A stretch of DNA of 44,548 nucleotides from TMED26 sp002694075 (GTDB taxonomy: Bacteria; Pseudomonadota; Alphaproteobacteria; Thalassobaculales; Thalassobaculaceae). The stretch lies in NCBI GenBank assembly GCA_036160575.1, contig JAYYDT010000099.1:1-44548 (forward strand), written 5' to 3'. Each line of letters opens with the position of its first letter. The first letter of the stretch is position 1. A program made the translations under genes and the position numbers. Below are positions 1 to 7,112 of the stretch, piece after piece. The notes below the pieces were generated by a model that was not told where the DNA came from, searched no databases, and saw only the letters and a program-made list of their open reading frames with translations.

Positions 1-894
1 AAATTGGGCCTGCGGCGCGGCGACACGATCACTGTCAAGCAAGCCATTTTGGCTCTGGTCACTAAATCGGCCAATGACGTCGCCACCACGGTGGCTGAGA
101 ATTTGAGCGGCAGCGAGGCGGCCTTCGCACGCCGGATGACGCGCCGCGCGCACAGCTTGGGCATGCGGCGAACGCATTTTCGCAACGCTTCTGGCCTGCC
201 CCATCGCCGGCAAGTCACCACCGCCAATGACATGGCGACCTTGGCCGTCGCCATTCAGCGGCAGTTTCCGCGTTATTTTGGTTATTTCAAGACCCGCAGT
301 TTCCGGTTCAAGGGGCGCGTTTACCGCAATCATAACCGGTTGCTGGGCCGCTATCGCGGGGTCAACGGCATTAAAACAGGCTATATTCGCGCCGCCGGCT
401 TTAACCTGGTTTCCTCGGTCGAGCGCGATGGTAAGCGCTTAATCGGAGTGGTGTTCGGTGGCCGCAGCGGTCGCAGCCGCGATCGCCAGATGGTCCGCCT
501 GTTGGACAAGGGGTATAAGCGTTTGCGCATCTTGGCGGCGGTGAAGCCGCCGCCGCGGCCACGTCCCCGGCCGACGCTTACCGCCCTGGCGGCGCCGGCG
601 CCGGTGGTGCCGGTGGCCAGCGCGGCGACGCCTTGGGGCATTCAAGTGGGGGCTTATGCCAACGCCGGGCCGGCGACGCGGGCAACCGAAGTGGTGCGCG
701 ATCGTTTACCCGATTTGCTGCGCCGGGCGGTCACGCGTGTTGAAGGCGTGACGCGCGGTCAAGCGGTGATTTATCGCGCCCGCCTGGTTGGCCTCAGCGA
801 GGTTTCGGCCCGGCGCGCCTGCTCGCTGCTCAGGGCCGAGGGCTTGGCCTGCGTGCCGGTGCCCGGCGCGCTGCCGACGGAAATGTCCGGCTAG
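1..894 (+). CDS. D-alanyl-D-alanine carboxypeptidase (DacF/DacA type) with C-terminal SPOR domain, 5' partial
   Basis: This is the C-terminal 297 residues of a penicillin-binding-protein-type D,D-carboxypeptidase, which trims the terminal D-Ala from peptidoglycan stem peptides in the periplasm. The reading frame is open to the left edge, so the start, signal peptide and SxxK serine motif lie outside the window. The SxN motif (SAND) is near residue 23 and the KTG motif (GIKTGY) near residue 127. A Pro/Arg/Ala linker at about 180-205 leads into a SPOR domain (about 212-290, beginning WGIQVGAYANA), a fold that binds denuded septal glycan. This pairing is common in alphaproteobacterial DacF-like enzymes. 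The gene converges on dtd, and the two stops overlap in one CTAG. Family assignment is firm; the exact paralogue is uncertain. Confidence 0.93.
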   Translation, partial: KLGLRRGDTITVKQAILALVTKSANDVATTVAENLSGSEAAFARRMTRRAHSLGMRRTHFRNASGLPHRRQVTTANDMATLAVAIQRQFPRYFGYFKTRSFRFKGRVYRNHNRLLGRYRGVNGIKTGYIRAAGFNLVSSVERDGKRLIGVVFGGRSGRSRDRQMVRLLDKGYKRLRILAAVKPPPRPRPRPTLTALAAPAPVVPVASAATPWGIQVGAYANAGPATRATEVVRDRLPDLLRRAVTRVEGVTRGQAVIYRARLVGLSEVSARRACSLLRAEGLACVPVPGALPTEMSG

Positions 895-1343
895 GACGTC
901 GCCGGTGGGATGTCCAAGGGAATGGTGACCGGCCCGTCATTGATCAACTCGACCTGCATATCGGCGCCGAAACGGCCGGTTGCCACCGGAATGCCCAAAC
1001 CCGCGATGGCGGCGCAGAAGGCGTCGTAAAGGCGGGCGCCCTCGTCCGGCGCGGCGGCGCCGATAAAGCTTGGCCGATTGCCTTTGGCGGTATTGGCCGC
1101 CAGGGTGAACTGGCTGACCACCAGGGCACTACCGCCAATATCGGTGATGGCTTTATTCATTTTTCCGGCGTCATCGGCGAAGATGCGCAGCTTGGCGGTT
1201 TTTTCGGCCAGGCGCTGAACGGCGTCATCGCCGTCACCGGCTTCCGCGCAATAAAGAATCATCAAACCGGCGCCAATCTCGCCGACAATGTCACCGTCGA
1301 TGCGCACGCGCGCCTCCGAGACCCTTTGCAAAATCGCCTTCAT
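891..1343 (-). CDS. dtd: D-aminoacyl-tRNA deacylase (DTD)
   Basis: DTD hydrolyses D-amino acids (and glycine from mischarged tRNA-Ala) off tRNA in the cytoplasm, which protects translation from D-residues. The 150-residue length is normal for the family. The two signature motifs are present: SQFTLAA at residues 77-83 and NDGPVT at 135-140, which carries the Gly-Pro chirality-selecting element. The ATG start is preceded by a strong GGAGG-type ribosome site about 9 bases upstream. It lies tail-to-tail with the carboxypeptidase gene, sharing the CTAG at 891-894, and head-to-tail downstream of the glycosyltransferase gene on the same strand with a 62-base gap. Recognition is confident. Confidence 0.96.
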   Translation of the reverse strand: MKAILQRVSEARVRIDGDIVGEIGAGLMILYCAEAGDGDDAVQRLAEKTAKLRIFADDAGKMNKAITDIGGSALVVSQFTLAANTAKGNRPSFIGAAAPDEGARLYDAFCAAIAGLGIPVATGRFGADMQVELINDGPVTIPLDIPPATS

Positions 1344-1405
1344 CGCGTGCCCTCCTCCCGCTGAAAGCCGGCACTATAGGCCGGGCGGGGATGGCGGGCG
1401 AGGGT

Positions 1406-2479
1406 TTAGGCCAGGCGTGTTTGCGGCGCCAGGTCGGACCAAAACGCGATCAGCGGTTCGGTCATCGCCGCCGCCCGATAGCGCGCCACCGTCTCTTGTC
1501 CGGCCGCGCGCAACGATTTGACGCGGGCCGATTTGGGCTTGAGCGCGGCGGTGCGTTGCATGCTTTCGAAGATTTGGTCGGCGTCAGGGGCCTCGGCCCA
1601 AACGCCGTTGTCATCGGTGACGAACTCGGCCGGCCCGTCATAGCCGGGAAAGCCGCAGGGAATGGTGCCGCAGGCCATCGCCTCCAAGGGGGGGAGGCCA
1701 AAACCCTCGTGGGCGCCGATGCACACCGCCATGGCGGCGCGCCGCAAGGTGGCGGCGATGAAAGATTCCGCCCGGTTCTCCAGATCGATCCATTGGAACC
1801 GCTCGGCCATGGTCTTGGCGGCGGCCACTTTCGCCTTCACGTCGGTGAGGACTTGCGGCCATTTACGCCCGGAACAGGCAATCACCGATTGGCCCAGTCG
1901 GTCGCTCGGATAGAACATGTCCTCCGACAGGGCCGGTGGGATCAGAGCCACGTCCGACCAGTTGAATTCGTCGCGCATAACCCCGGCGACGAACTGGGAC
2001 GGAGTAATGTGAGCCGCGAAATGAGCCACCTCCCACGGCTGCCGACGGCGGTCACTTGGCCGCAGCCCCACCGCGTTTTGGGCGAACAAAACCTTGGTCG
2101 CTTGCCAATCCTTGATCGTGTTCAAAATGCCGTCGTTCACGCTTTCCGAAATCACCAAGGCGTCATGGCCGCGAATCGGGCAATGGGACGACGCAATGAC
2201 CCGCGCGTGGGTGCGCACGAACGGGTCGTCGATCCACACCGGAAAGCCGCTGTCATTCAATAAATAGGCGTTGAAGCCGGCGGCGCGCAGGGCGGCGACA
2301 TGCTGCAGAATGATTTTCACGCCGCCAATCGGCCGATAGCTGCGACCGGCGCCGATGAACACGATTTTAGGCGCGTCCAAATCGGCGAAGCCGGGCATCG
2401 CCACCTGTCTCAAATGGCGTTCGGAAATATCGCCGCTTTCAACCACGATGGGTACGGCGTTCGGTCTATTCTCTGGCAT
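1406..2479 (-). CDS. Glycosyltransferase, group 1 / GT4-like
   Basis: A 357-residue protein resembling GT-B fold glycosyltransferases of the group 1/GT4 class, which move a sugar from a nucleotide donor to an acceptor. The best motif is EGFGLPPLEAMACG at about residues 264-277, the donor-binding E-x7-E element of this class. An N-terminal Rossmann-like region (KIVFIGAG) and a Gly-rich IGGVK loop lie at about 38-54. No signal peptide or membrane segment is evident, so it is probably cytoplasmic. No polysaccharide cluster surrounds it: the neighbours are dtd and an ABC exporter. Donor, acceptor and pathway cannot be told from sequence. The start ATG ends at 2479. Confidence 0.8.
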   Translation of the reverse strand: MPENRPNAVPIVVESGDISERHLRQVAMPGFADLDAPKIVFIGAGRSYRPIGGVKIILQHVAALRAAGFNAYLLNDSGFPVWIDDPFVRTHARVIASSHCPIRGHDALVISESVNDGILNTIKDWQATKVLFAQNAVGLRPSDRRRQPWEVAHFAAHITPSQFVAGVMRDEFNWSDVALIPPALSEDMFYPSDRLGQSVIACSGRKWPQVLTDVKAKVAAAKTMAERFQWIDLENRAESFIAATLRRAAMAVCIGAHEGFGLPPLEAMACGTIPCGFPGYDGPAEFVTDDNGVWAEAPDADQIFESMQRTAALKPKSARVKSLRAAGQETVARYRAAAMTEPLIAFWSDLAPQTRLA

Positions 2480-2590
2480 GACAGCCCCAATCAGCGCAGC
2501 CTAAGACGCGTCGAAACACGGGCGCAGGTTACCGAAATGTGGGAGGGGGCGACCAGCGCATTCGGTTATAGTGTCGAAAATTCGGATAAT

Positions 2591-4465
2591 TTATGGGCAC
2601 GGGGCGGTGGCACCGAGGGCGGCCATGGCGCCGGCTGGGGGTGAAAGGGCCTCATCGCCGCGATCCTGTTGCCGACGCCACATCGCCGCGTAAACCCCAT
2701 CGGCGGCCAGCAGCGCGCCGTGATGGCCGCGCTCGACAATCGCGCCGTGGTCCAAAACTAAAATTTCGTCGGCGTCGACGATGGTCGATAGGCGGTGGGC
2801 GATGACCAGGGTCGAGTGGCGAGCGGACACCTCGCGCAGACTGTCTTGGATGGCCCTTTCGGTGCGGCTGTCGAGGGCTGAGGTGGCCTCATCGAACAGG
2901 AAAATCGCCGGTTTCTTGAGCAGGGTGCGGGCGATTGACACGCGCTGCTTTTCGCCGCCCGACAGTTTCAAGCCGCGCTCGCCGACCATGGTTTGGTAAC
3001 CGTCCGGTTGCGCCATCACGAAGTCATGGATACGGGCCAGGCGGGCGGCCTGTTCGACCTCCGCCGGGCTGGCCGAGGGCTGGCCATAGGCGATGTTGTA
3101 ATAGATGGTATCGTTGAACAGCACGGTGTCCTGGGGAACGATGCCAATGGCCTGGCGCAGGCTGTCCTGGCTGACTTGGCGGATATCTTGGCCGTCAATT
3201 TCGATCGCGCCGCCGGCGATGTCGTAAAAGCGGAACAACAGGCGCGAGAGGGTCGATTTACCGGCCCCCGACGGCCCGACGATGGCCACCGTGCGGCCGG
3301 CCGGCACCTCGAAGGAGATGTCTTTGAGGATTGGCCGGTCGGGCCGGTAATGAAAGCTGACGTCGCGAAAGACGATCCGCCCGCCGGTCACTTCGAGGGC
3401 CGGCGCCGACGCCGCGTCGACAACCTCCAACGGCTCGTCGACCAAGCGGAACATGGCCTCCATGTCGGTCAGCGACTGTTTGATTTCGCGGTATACGAAG
3501 CCCAGGAAGTTGAGCGGCAGGTAAAGCTGGATCAAGTAAGCGTTGACCATCACGAAATCGCCGACGGTCATGACCCCGGCGCGCACGTCGATGGCCGCCA
3601 TGATCATGATGACGGTCAAGCCAATGGCGATAATCGCCGCCTGGCCGATGTTCAGCAGCGAGAGCGACGTCTTGTTTTTGACCGACGCCGTTTCGTAGCG
3701 TCTCAACGCGTCGTCGAAACGAGACGCTTCATGACCCTCGTTGCTGAAATACTTCACGGTTTCGAAATTCAGCAGGCTGTCGATGGCCTTGGTGTTGGCG
3801 GCCTGGTCCGAACGGTTCATTTCACGTCGGAATTTCAGTCGCCATTCGGTGACCAGCATGGTGTGGGCGACGTAGGCGCCGATTGCCGCCAGGGTGACCA
3901 ATGTGTACCAGACGTCAAACAGCGCCCACAGAACCACCGCCACCAAAATGATCTCGATGATCGTCGGCACGATGTTAAGCAGCATGAAGGACAAAACGAA
4001 CTCGATGCCCTTGACGCCGCGTTCAATGACCCGTGATAGGCCGCCGGTCTGCCGGTCCAAGTGAAAACGCAGGGACAGGCGATGCAAATGGCGAAAAGTC
4101 GAAAGCGCGATGACGCGCATGGCGCGCTGGGCCACGCGCGCGAAAAAAAACTCGCGCAGTTCCAGGAAGGTACGGTCGGCCATCCGCGCCAGGCCATAGA
4201 ACAACAGGATCGCGACCAGCGCTGTCAACACCGCGTCGACATCGTTGGTCAGCATGTCGACCGCTTGTTTGTAGAAGTAAGGCACCGACACCGCCGCCGC
4301 CTTGGCGATGGCCAGGCAAGCGATGGCGGCGACCACCCGTAGGCGCAGGTCCCCGCGATCCCGCGGCCAGAGGTAGGGAAGCAATGTGGCCAGAGTGCCG
4401 AGGTCGCCTTTCACCGTCTTGCCGGCGAATGAGAGGGGTTCGCCGGCGCCGCCATGTCCGCTCAT
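2591..4465 (-). CDS. ATM1-type ABC exporter, fused permease and ATPase
   Basis: A 624-residue half-transporter with an N-terminal six-helix exporter domain (about residues 30-330) and a C-terminal ATPase (about 360-590). The ATPase has Walker A GPSGAGKST, signature LSGGEKQR, Walker B FLFDEATSALD and the H-loop IAHRLS. The segments ETVKYFSNE and NAYLIQLYLPLNFLG are hallmarks of the ATM1/HMT1 subfamily. Members export glutathione-linked metal or sulfur species from the cytosol and homodimerise in the inner membrane. I chose the ATG at 4465 (MSGHGG); an upstream extension to 4594 is possible but is rich in Arg/His and looks non-coding. It is divergent from the aminotransferase gene across about 150 bases. 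The substrate is inferred only from the family. Confidence 0.92.
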   Translation of the reverse strand: MSGHGGAGEPLSFAGKTVKGDLGTLATLLPYLWPRDRGDLRLRVVAAIACLAIAKAAAVSVPYFYKQAVDMLTNDVDAVLTALVAILLFYGLARMADRTFLELREFFFARVAQRAMRVIALSTFRHLHRLSLRFHLDRQTGGLSRVIERGVKGIEFVLSFMLLNIVPTIIEIILVAVVLWALFDVWYTLVTLAAIGAYVAHTMLVTEWRLKFRREMNRSDQAANTKAIDSLLNFETVKYFSNEGHEASRFDDALRRYETASVKNKTSLSLLNIGQAAIIAIGLTVIMIMAAIDVRAGVMTVGDFVMVNAYLIQLYLPLNFLGFVYREIKQSLTDMEAMFRLVDEPLEVVDAASAPALEVTGGRIVFRDVSFHYRPDRPILKDISFEVPAGRTVAIVGPSGAGKSTLSRLLFRFYDIAGGAIEIDGQDIRQVSQDSLRQAIGIVPQDTVLFNDTIYYNIAYGQPSASPAEVEQAARLARIHDFVMAQPDGYQTMVGERGLKLSGGEKQRVSIARTLLKKPAIFLFDEATSALDSRTERAIQDSLREVSARHSTLVIAHRLSTIVDADEILVLDHGAIVERGHHGALLAADGVYAAMWRRQQDRGDEALSPPAGAMAALGATAPCP

Positions 4466-4622
4466 CCGATACCTCGCGCGTGCTCTGGCAACGCCATATG
4501 GTCGCCGCCCGCGGGTTATCAAGTGATTATGCCGGGGCGCCGGCTTGTGCTTCGCGGTGGCCGCCGTATGATATCCGCCAATGGGGCGTGTCAAATGACC
4601 CCGCGTGACAGGGAGACGGGCG

Positions 4623-5846
4623 ATGCCGTTTGATTATTGTGATGTTTTGCGGGCCGATCTGCCGGGGCCGGCCGGTCGCTGGTCGGGTTTTCCAGCGCAT
4701 AATTTCGTCGGCGGACATATGGACGCCGACCACGTGCCGGTTGAGGACTTGATCGCCGCCCTGACCAACGCCCTCCAGCGCGAGGGGAAAAACCTGGCGA
4801 CTTACAATTTACGGACGGGTCCTTTGGGCTATCGCCCGCTGCGCGAGTTCATCGCCGGCGCGCTCAAGGCGCGGGCGGCGATGGCGGTCGATCCCGATGA
4901 AATTCTGATCACCTCCGGGTCGTTGCAATCGATGGACTTGGTTAACCAGATGATGCTGTCGCCGGGCGACACCGTGGTCCTCGAGCAAGCCACCTATGGC
5001 GGCGCGATCACCCGGCTCCAGGCCCGCGGCGCTCATCCGGTGGGGGTCGCCCTCGACGAGGACGGCATGCGCATGGACGCCCTGGAGGAGACCTTGACGC
5101 GGCTTGCCGGCGAGGGGCGGACGCCGAAATTCATTTACACCATCCCGACCGTGCAAAACCCGACCGGCACGGTCATGCCGGTGGCCCGCCGAGAACGCAT
5201 GTTGGCTCTGGCCGACCGCTTTGGCGTCGCGATTTTCGAGGATGACTGCTACGCCGATTTGCTGTGGGAGGGGGAGCGGCCGCCGGCCATTTACGCTCTC
5301 GATGACGGCCGGCGGGTGCTGTACTGCGGCTCGTTCTCAAAATCCATCGCGCCGGCCCTGCGGCTGGGCTATGTGGTCGCCGATTGGGGCGGCCTGTCGC
5401 GCCTGGTCGCGCTGAAAACCGATGCCGGCACCGGCGCCTTGGAACAACTGGCGCTGGCCGACTATTGCGCGCCCCATTTCGACGATCACGTCAGCCGCGC
5501 CACCGCCAGCTTAAAACGCAAACACGATGTGATGGTCGAGGCGCTGATCGCCGAGTTCGGCACGGCCGCCGAGTTCGCCCCCGCCAAAGGCGGCATTTTC
5601 CTGTGGATCAAACTGCCCGAGGGGGTCGACACCGGCAAATTGGCGGCCGCCGCCGGCGCCGAGGGGATCAGCTTGAACCCGGGCGCCGAATGGACCGTCG
5701 ACGGCGATGATCATCGCCATTGGATGCGGCTTTGCTTCGGCCATCCAACGCCGGAGGAAATTGTCGAGGGGGTCGCCAAATTGGCGCGGATTTGTCACCG
5801 TGAGTTCGGCGTGCCAACGACCGGCGGCAATCTATTGCGCGGCTAA
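4623..5846 (+). CDS. PLP-dependent aminotransferase, MocR/2-aminoadipate-aminotransferase type without HTH
   Basis: A 407-residue fold-type I aminotransferase, which swaps an amino group between an amino acid and a 2-oxo acid. The PLP Schiff-base lysine is K240 in SFSKS, followed by the phosphate-binding Arg in LRLGY. Other family marks are the YNLRTGPLGYRPLRE segment, NPTG and the FEDDCYADL strand. The sequence is closest in feel to the aminotransferase half of MocR-type regulators and to LysN/2-aminoadipate enzymes, but no winged-helix domain is attached. The start ATG at 4623 has GGGAGA 7 bases before it; a GTG at 4605 is possible but lies upstream of that site. A TauD-like dioxygenase begins 27 bases after its stop, so they probably form an operon. 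The substrate is unknown. Confidence 0.9.
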   Translation: MPFDYCDVLRADLPGPAGRWSGFPAHNFVGGHMDADHVPVEDLIAALTNALQREGKNLATYNLRTGPLGYRPLREFIAGALKARAAMAVDPDEILITSGSLQSMDLVNQMMLSPGDTVVLEQATYGGAITRLQARGAHPVGVALDEDGMRMDALEETLTRLAGEGRTPKFIYTIPTVQNPTGTVMPVARRERMLALADRFGVAIFEDDCYADLLWEGERPPAIYALDDGRRVLYCGSFSKSIAPALRLGYVVADWGGLSRLVALKTDAGTGALEQLALADYCAPHFDDHVSRATASLKRKHDVMVEALIAEFGTAAEFAPAKGGIFLWIKLPEGVDTGKLAAAAGAEGISLNPGAEWTVDGDDHRHWMRLCFGHPTPEEIVEGVAKLARICHREFGVPTTGGNLLRG

Positions 5847-5873
5847 ATACGCGTATTGAGAAGGAGAAGGACA

Positions 5874-6719
5874 ATGGCACAGGTGGACATTGAACCGGGC
5901 GACGGTGTCGGCGCCTATATTCACGGCATTGATTTGGCGCGCGATTTGAAGGATGGCGTGGTCGCCGATCTCCGCCAGGCGCTGGGCGATTACGGGGTGT
6001 TGTTTTTCCGCGACCAGAATTTGGCGCCGGAAGACCACATCGCCATGGCCGAGTGTTTCGGCAAGATCAATGTCAACCGCTTCTTCGGCCAGGTCGACGG
6101 CCATCCACAGATCGCCGAGGTCCGCAAAGAACCCGATCAGCGCAGCAATATCGGCGGCAATTGGCACACCGACCACAGCTACGACCAAGAGCCGGCGATG
6201 GGTTCGATCCTGGTCGCGCGCGAACTGCCTAACCGTGGCGGCGACACGGTCTTCGCCAATATGTACACCGCCTTCGACAGCCTGTCGCCGGGTCTGCAGG
6301 AAACTTTAAGCGGCCTTCGCGCGGTCCATTCCAGTCGCCATGTGTTCGGCGATAAATCGCGCTATGACAAGGCCAATTCGGACCTCGCCGGGCGGCTTGG
6401 CAACACCGATGCGGCGGTGCAGGATTCAGTCCATCCGGTGGTCATCCGCCATCCGATCAGCGGGCGTCGGGCGCTTTATGTCAATCGCGGCTTCACCATC
6501 CGTTTCGACGGTTGGACGGCCGAGGAAACCCAACCGTTGTTGGATTACCTGGTGCGCCACGCGACCCGCCCGGAACATATTCACAAATTCCATTGGCGGC
6601 CCGGTTCGGTGGCGTTTTGGGACAATCGGGCGACTTGGCACTACGCCATCAACGATTATCATGGTCAGCGCCGGTTGATGCATCGGATCACGGTCGAGGG
6701 GGTTGCGCTCGCCGCTTGA
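5874..6719 (+). CDS. TauD/TfdA-family Fe(II)/2-oxoglutarate dioxygenase
   Basis: A 281-residue cytoplasmic oxygenase of the TauD/TfdA family, which couples 2-oxoglutarate decarboxylation to hydroxylation of a substrate, often releasing sulfite, a phenol or an aldehyde. The facial triad is visible: H98-x-D100 in NWHTDHSY and distal H256 in RATWHYA, with the 2-oxoglutarate-binding Arg probably R271 in MHRITVEG. The ATG at 5874 is preceded by AAGGAGAAGG. It follows the aminotransferase gene by 27 bases and precedes a biotin carrier by 40 bases, all on one strand. True TauD acts on taurine, but family members vary widely (2,4-D, alkyl sulfates, hypophosphite, quaternary amines), so no substrate is claimed. 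A second, diverged member lies at 10516-11376. Confidence 0.92.
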   Translation: MAQVDIEPGDGVGAYIHGIDLARDLKDGVVADLRQALGDYGVLFFRDQNLAPEDHIAMAECFGKINVNRFFGQVDGHPQIAEVRKEPDQRSNIGGNWHTDHSYDQEPAMGSILVARELPNRGGDTVFANMYTAFDSLSPGLQETLSGLRAVHSSRHVFGDKSRYDKANSDLAGRLGNTDAAVQDSVHPVVIRHPISGRRALYVNRGFTIRFDGWTAEETQPLLDYLVRHATRPEHIHKFHWRPGSVAFWDNRATWHYAINDYHGQRRLMHRITVEGVALAA

Positions 6720-6759
6720 GGTGGTCGGGGCGGCTATCGCGGATAAGGGGAAGGCGGAG

Positions 6760-6981
6760 ATGGTTGATGTGAAAAGCGAGGTTGCGGGACGGGTCTGGCA
6801 GATCGTCGCCGGCGAGGGCGAAACGGTCGCCGCCGACGACCCGATCGTGATCTTGGAATCGATGAAAATGGAAATCCCGGTGCTGAGCCCGGTGGCCGGC
6901 ACAGTCACCCGCTTGGCGGTTGGCGAAGAGGATATGCTCGACGAGGAGCAATTGGTCGCCGAGGTCACGCCGGCCGGCTGA
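6760..6981 (+). CDS. Free-standing biotin/lipoyl attachment (BCCP-like) protein
   Basis: A 73-residue single-domain protein that is essentially just a biotinyl domain. The biotin-acceptor lysine is K36 in ESMKME, flanked by the expected hydrophobic strands, and the GRVWQIVAGEGETV and SPVAGTVTRL hairpins fit the flattened beta-barrel fold. The MKM context favours biotin over lipoate. Such carriers shuttle carboxyl groups between a biotin carboxylase and a carboxyltransferase, yet neither partner is encoded in this window. The start is the ATG at 6760 after AAGGCGGA. An in-frame GTG-type extension to 6703 would overlap the dioxygenase gene and is less likely. It is probably the last gene of the aminotransferase-dioxygenase unit. 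Confidence 0.9.
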   Translation: MVDVKSEVAGRVWQIVAGEGETVAADDPIVILESMKMEIPVLSPVAGTVTRLAVGEEDMLDEEQLVAEVTPAG

Positions 6982-7039
6982 CGGCGGCGCCCCACCCTGC
7001 TAATCGGTCCATAAAACGCCATTGATCGGCGACCGAGAC

Positions 7040-7067
7040 CTTGTGTTTCGGCCATGGTTTCCCATAT
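7040..7067 (+). promoter_or_regulatory. Candidate sigma-32 (RpoH) heat-shock promoter for htpG
   Basis: CTTGTG at 7040-7045 and CCCATAT at 7061-7067 are separated by 15 bases. This matches the general RpoH pattern (CTTG, then a spacer, then CCCATnT or a close variant). Transcription would begin near 7074, about 40 bases before the htpG ATG. HtpG genes are commonly heat-induced. A vegetative promoter cannot be excluded. Confidence 0.5.
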
Positions 7068-7112
7068 CCGAAGCGTTCTTTTGTCAATCCTACTCGAGGG
7101 TGTGTGTCCACC

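Noticed and set aside
1391..2263. Long open frame of 290 codons on the plus strand opposite the glycosyltransferase gene
   Set aside because: It is the antisense shadow of a GC-rich gene: His/Gly/Arg-rich, no motif, and the minus strand has a clear GT4 signature.
2993..4036. Open frame of 347 codons on the plus strand inside the ABC exporter gene
   Set aside because: Very Asp/His/Gln-rich composition typical of antisense frames; the exporter on the other strand carries all expected motifs.
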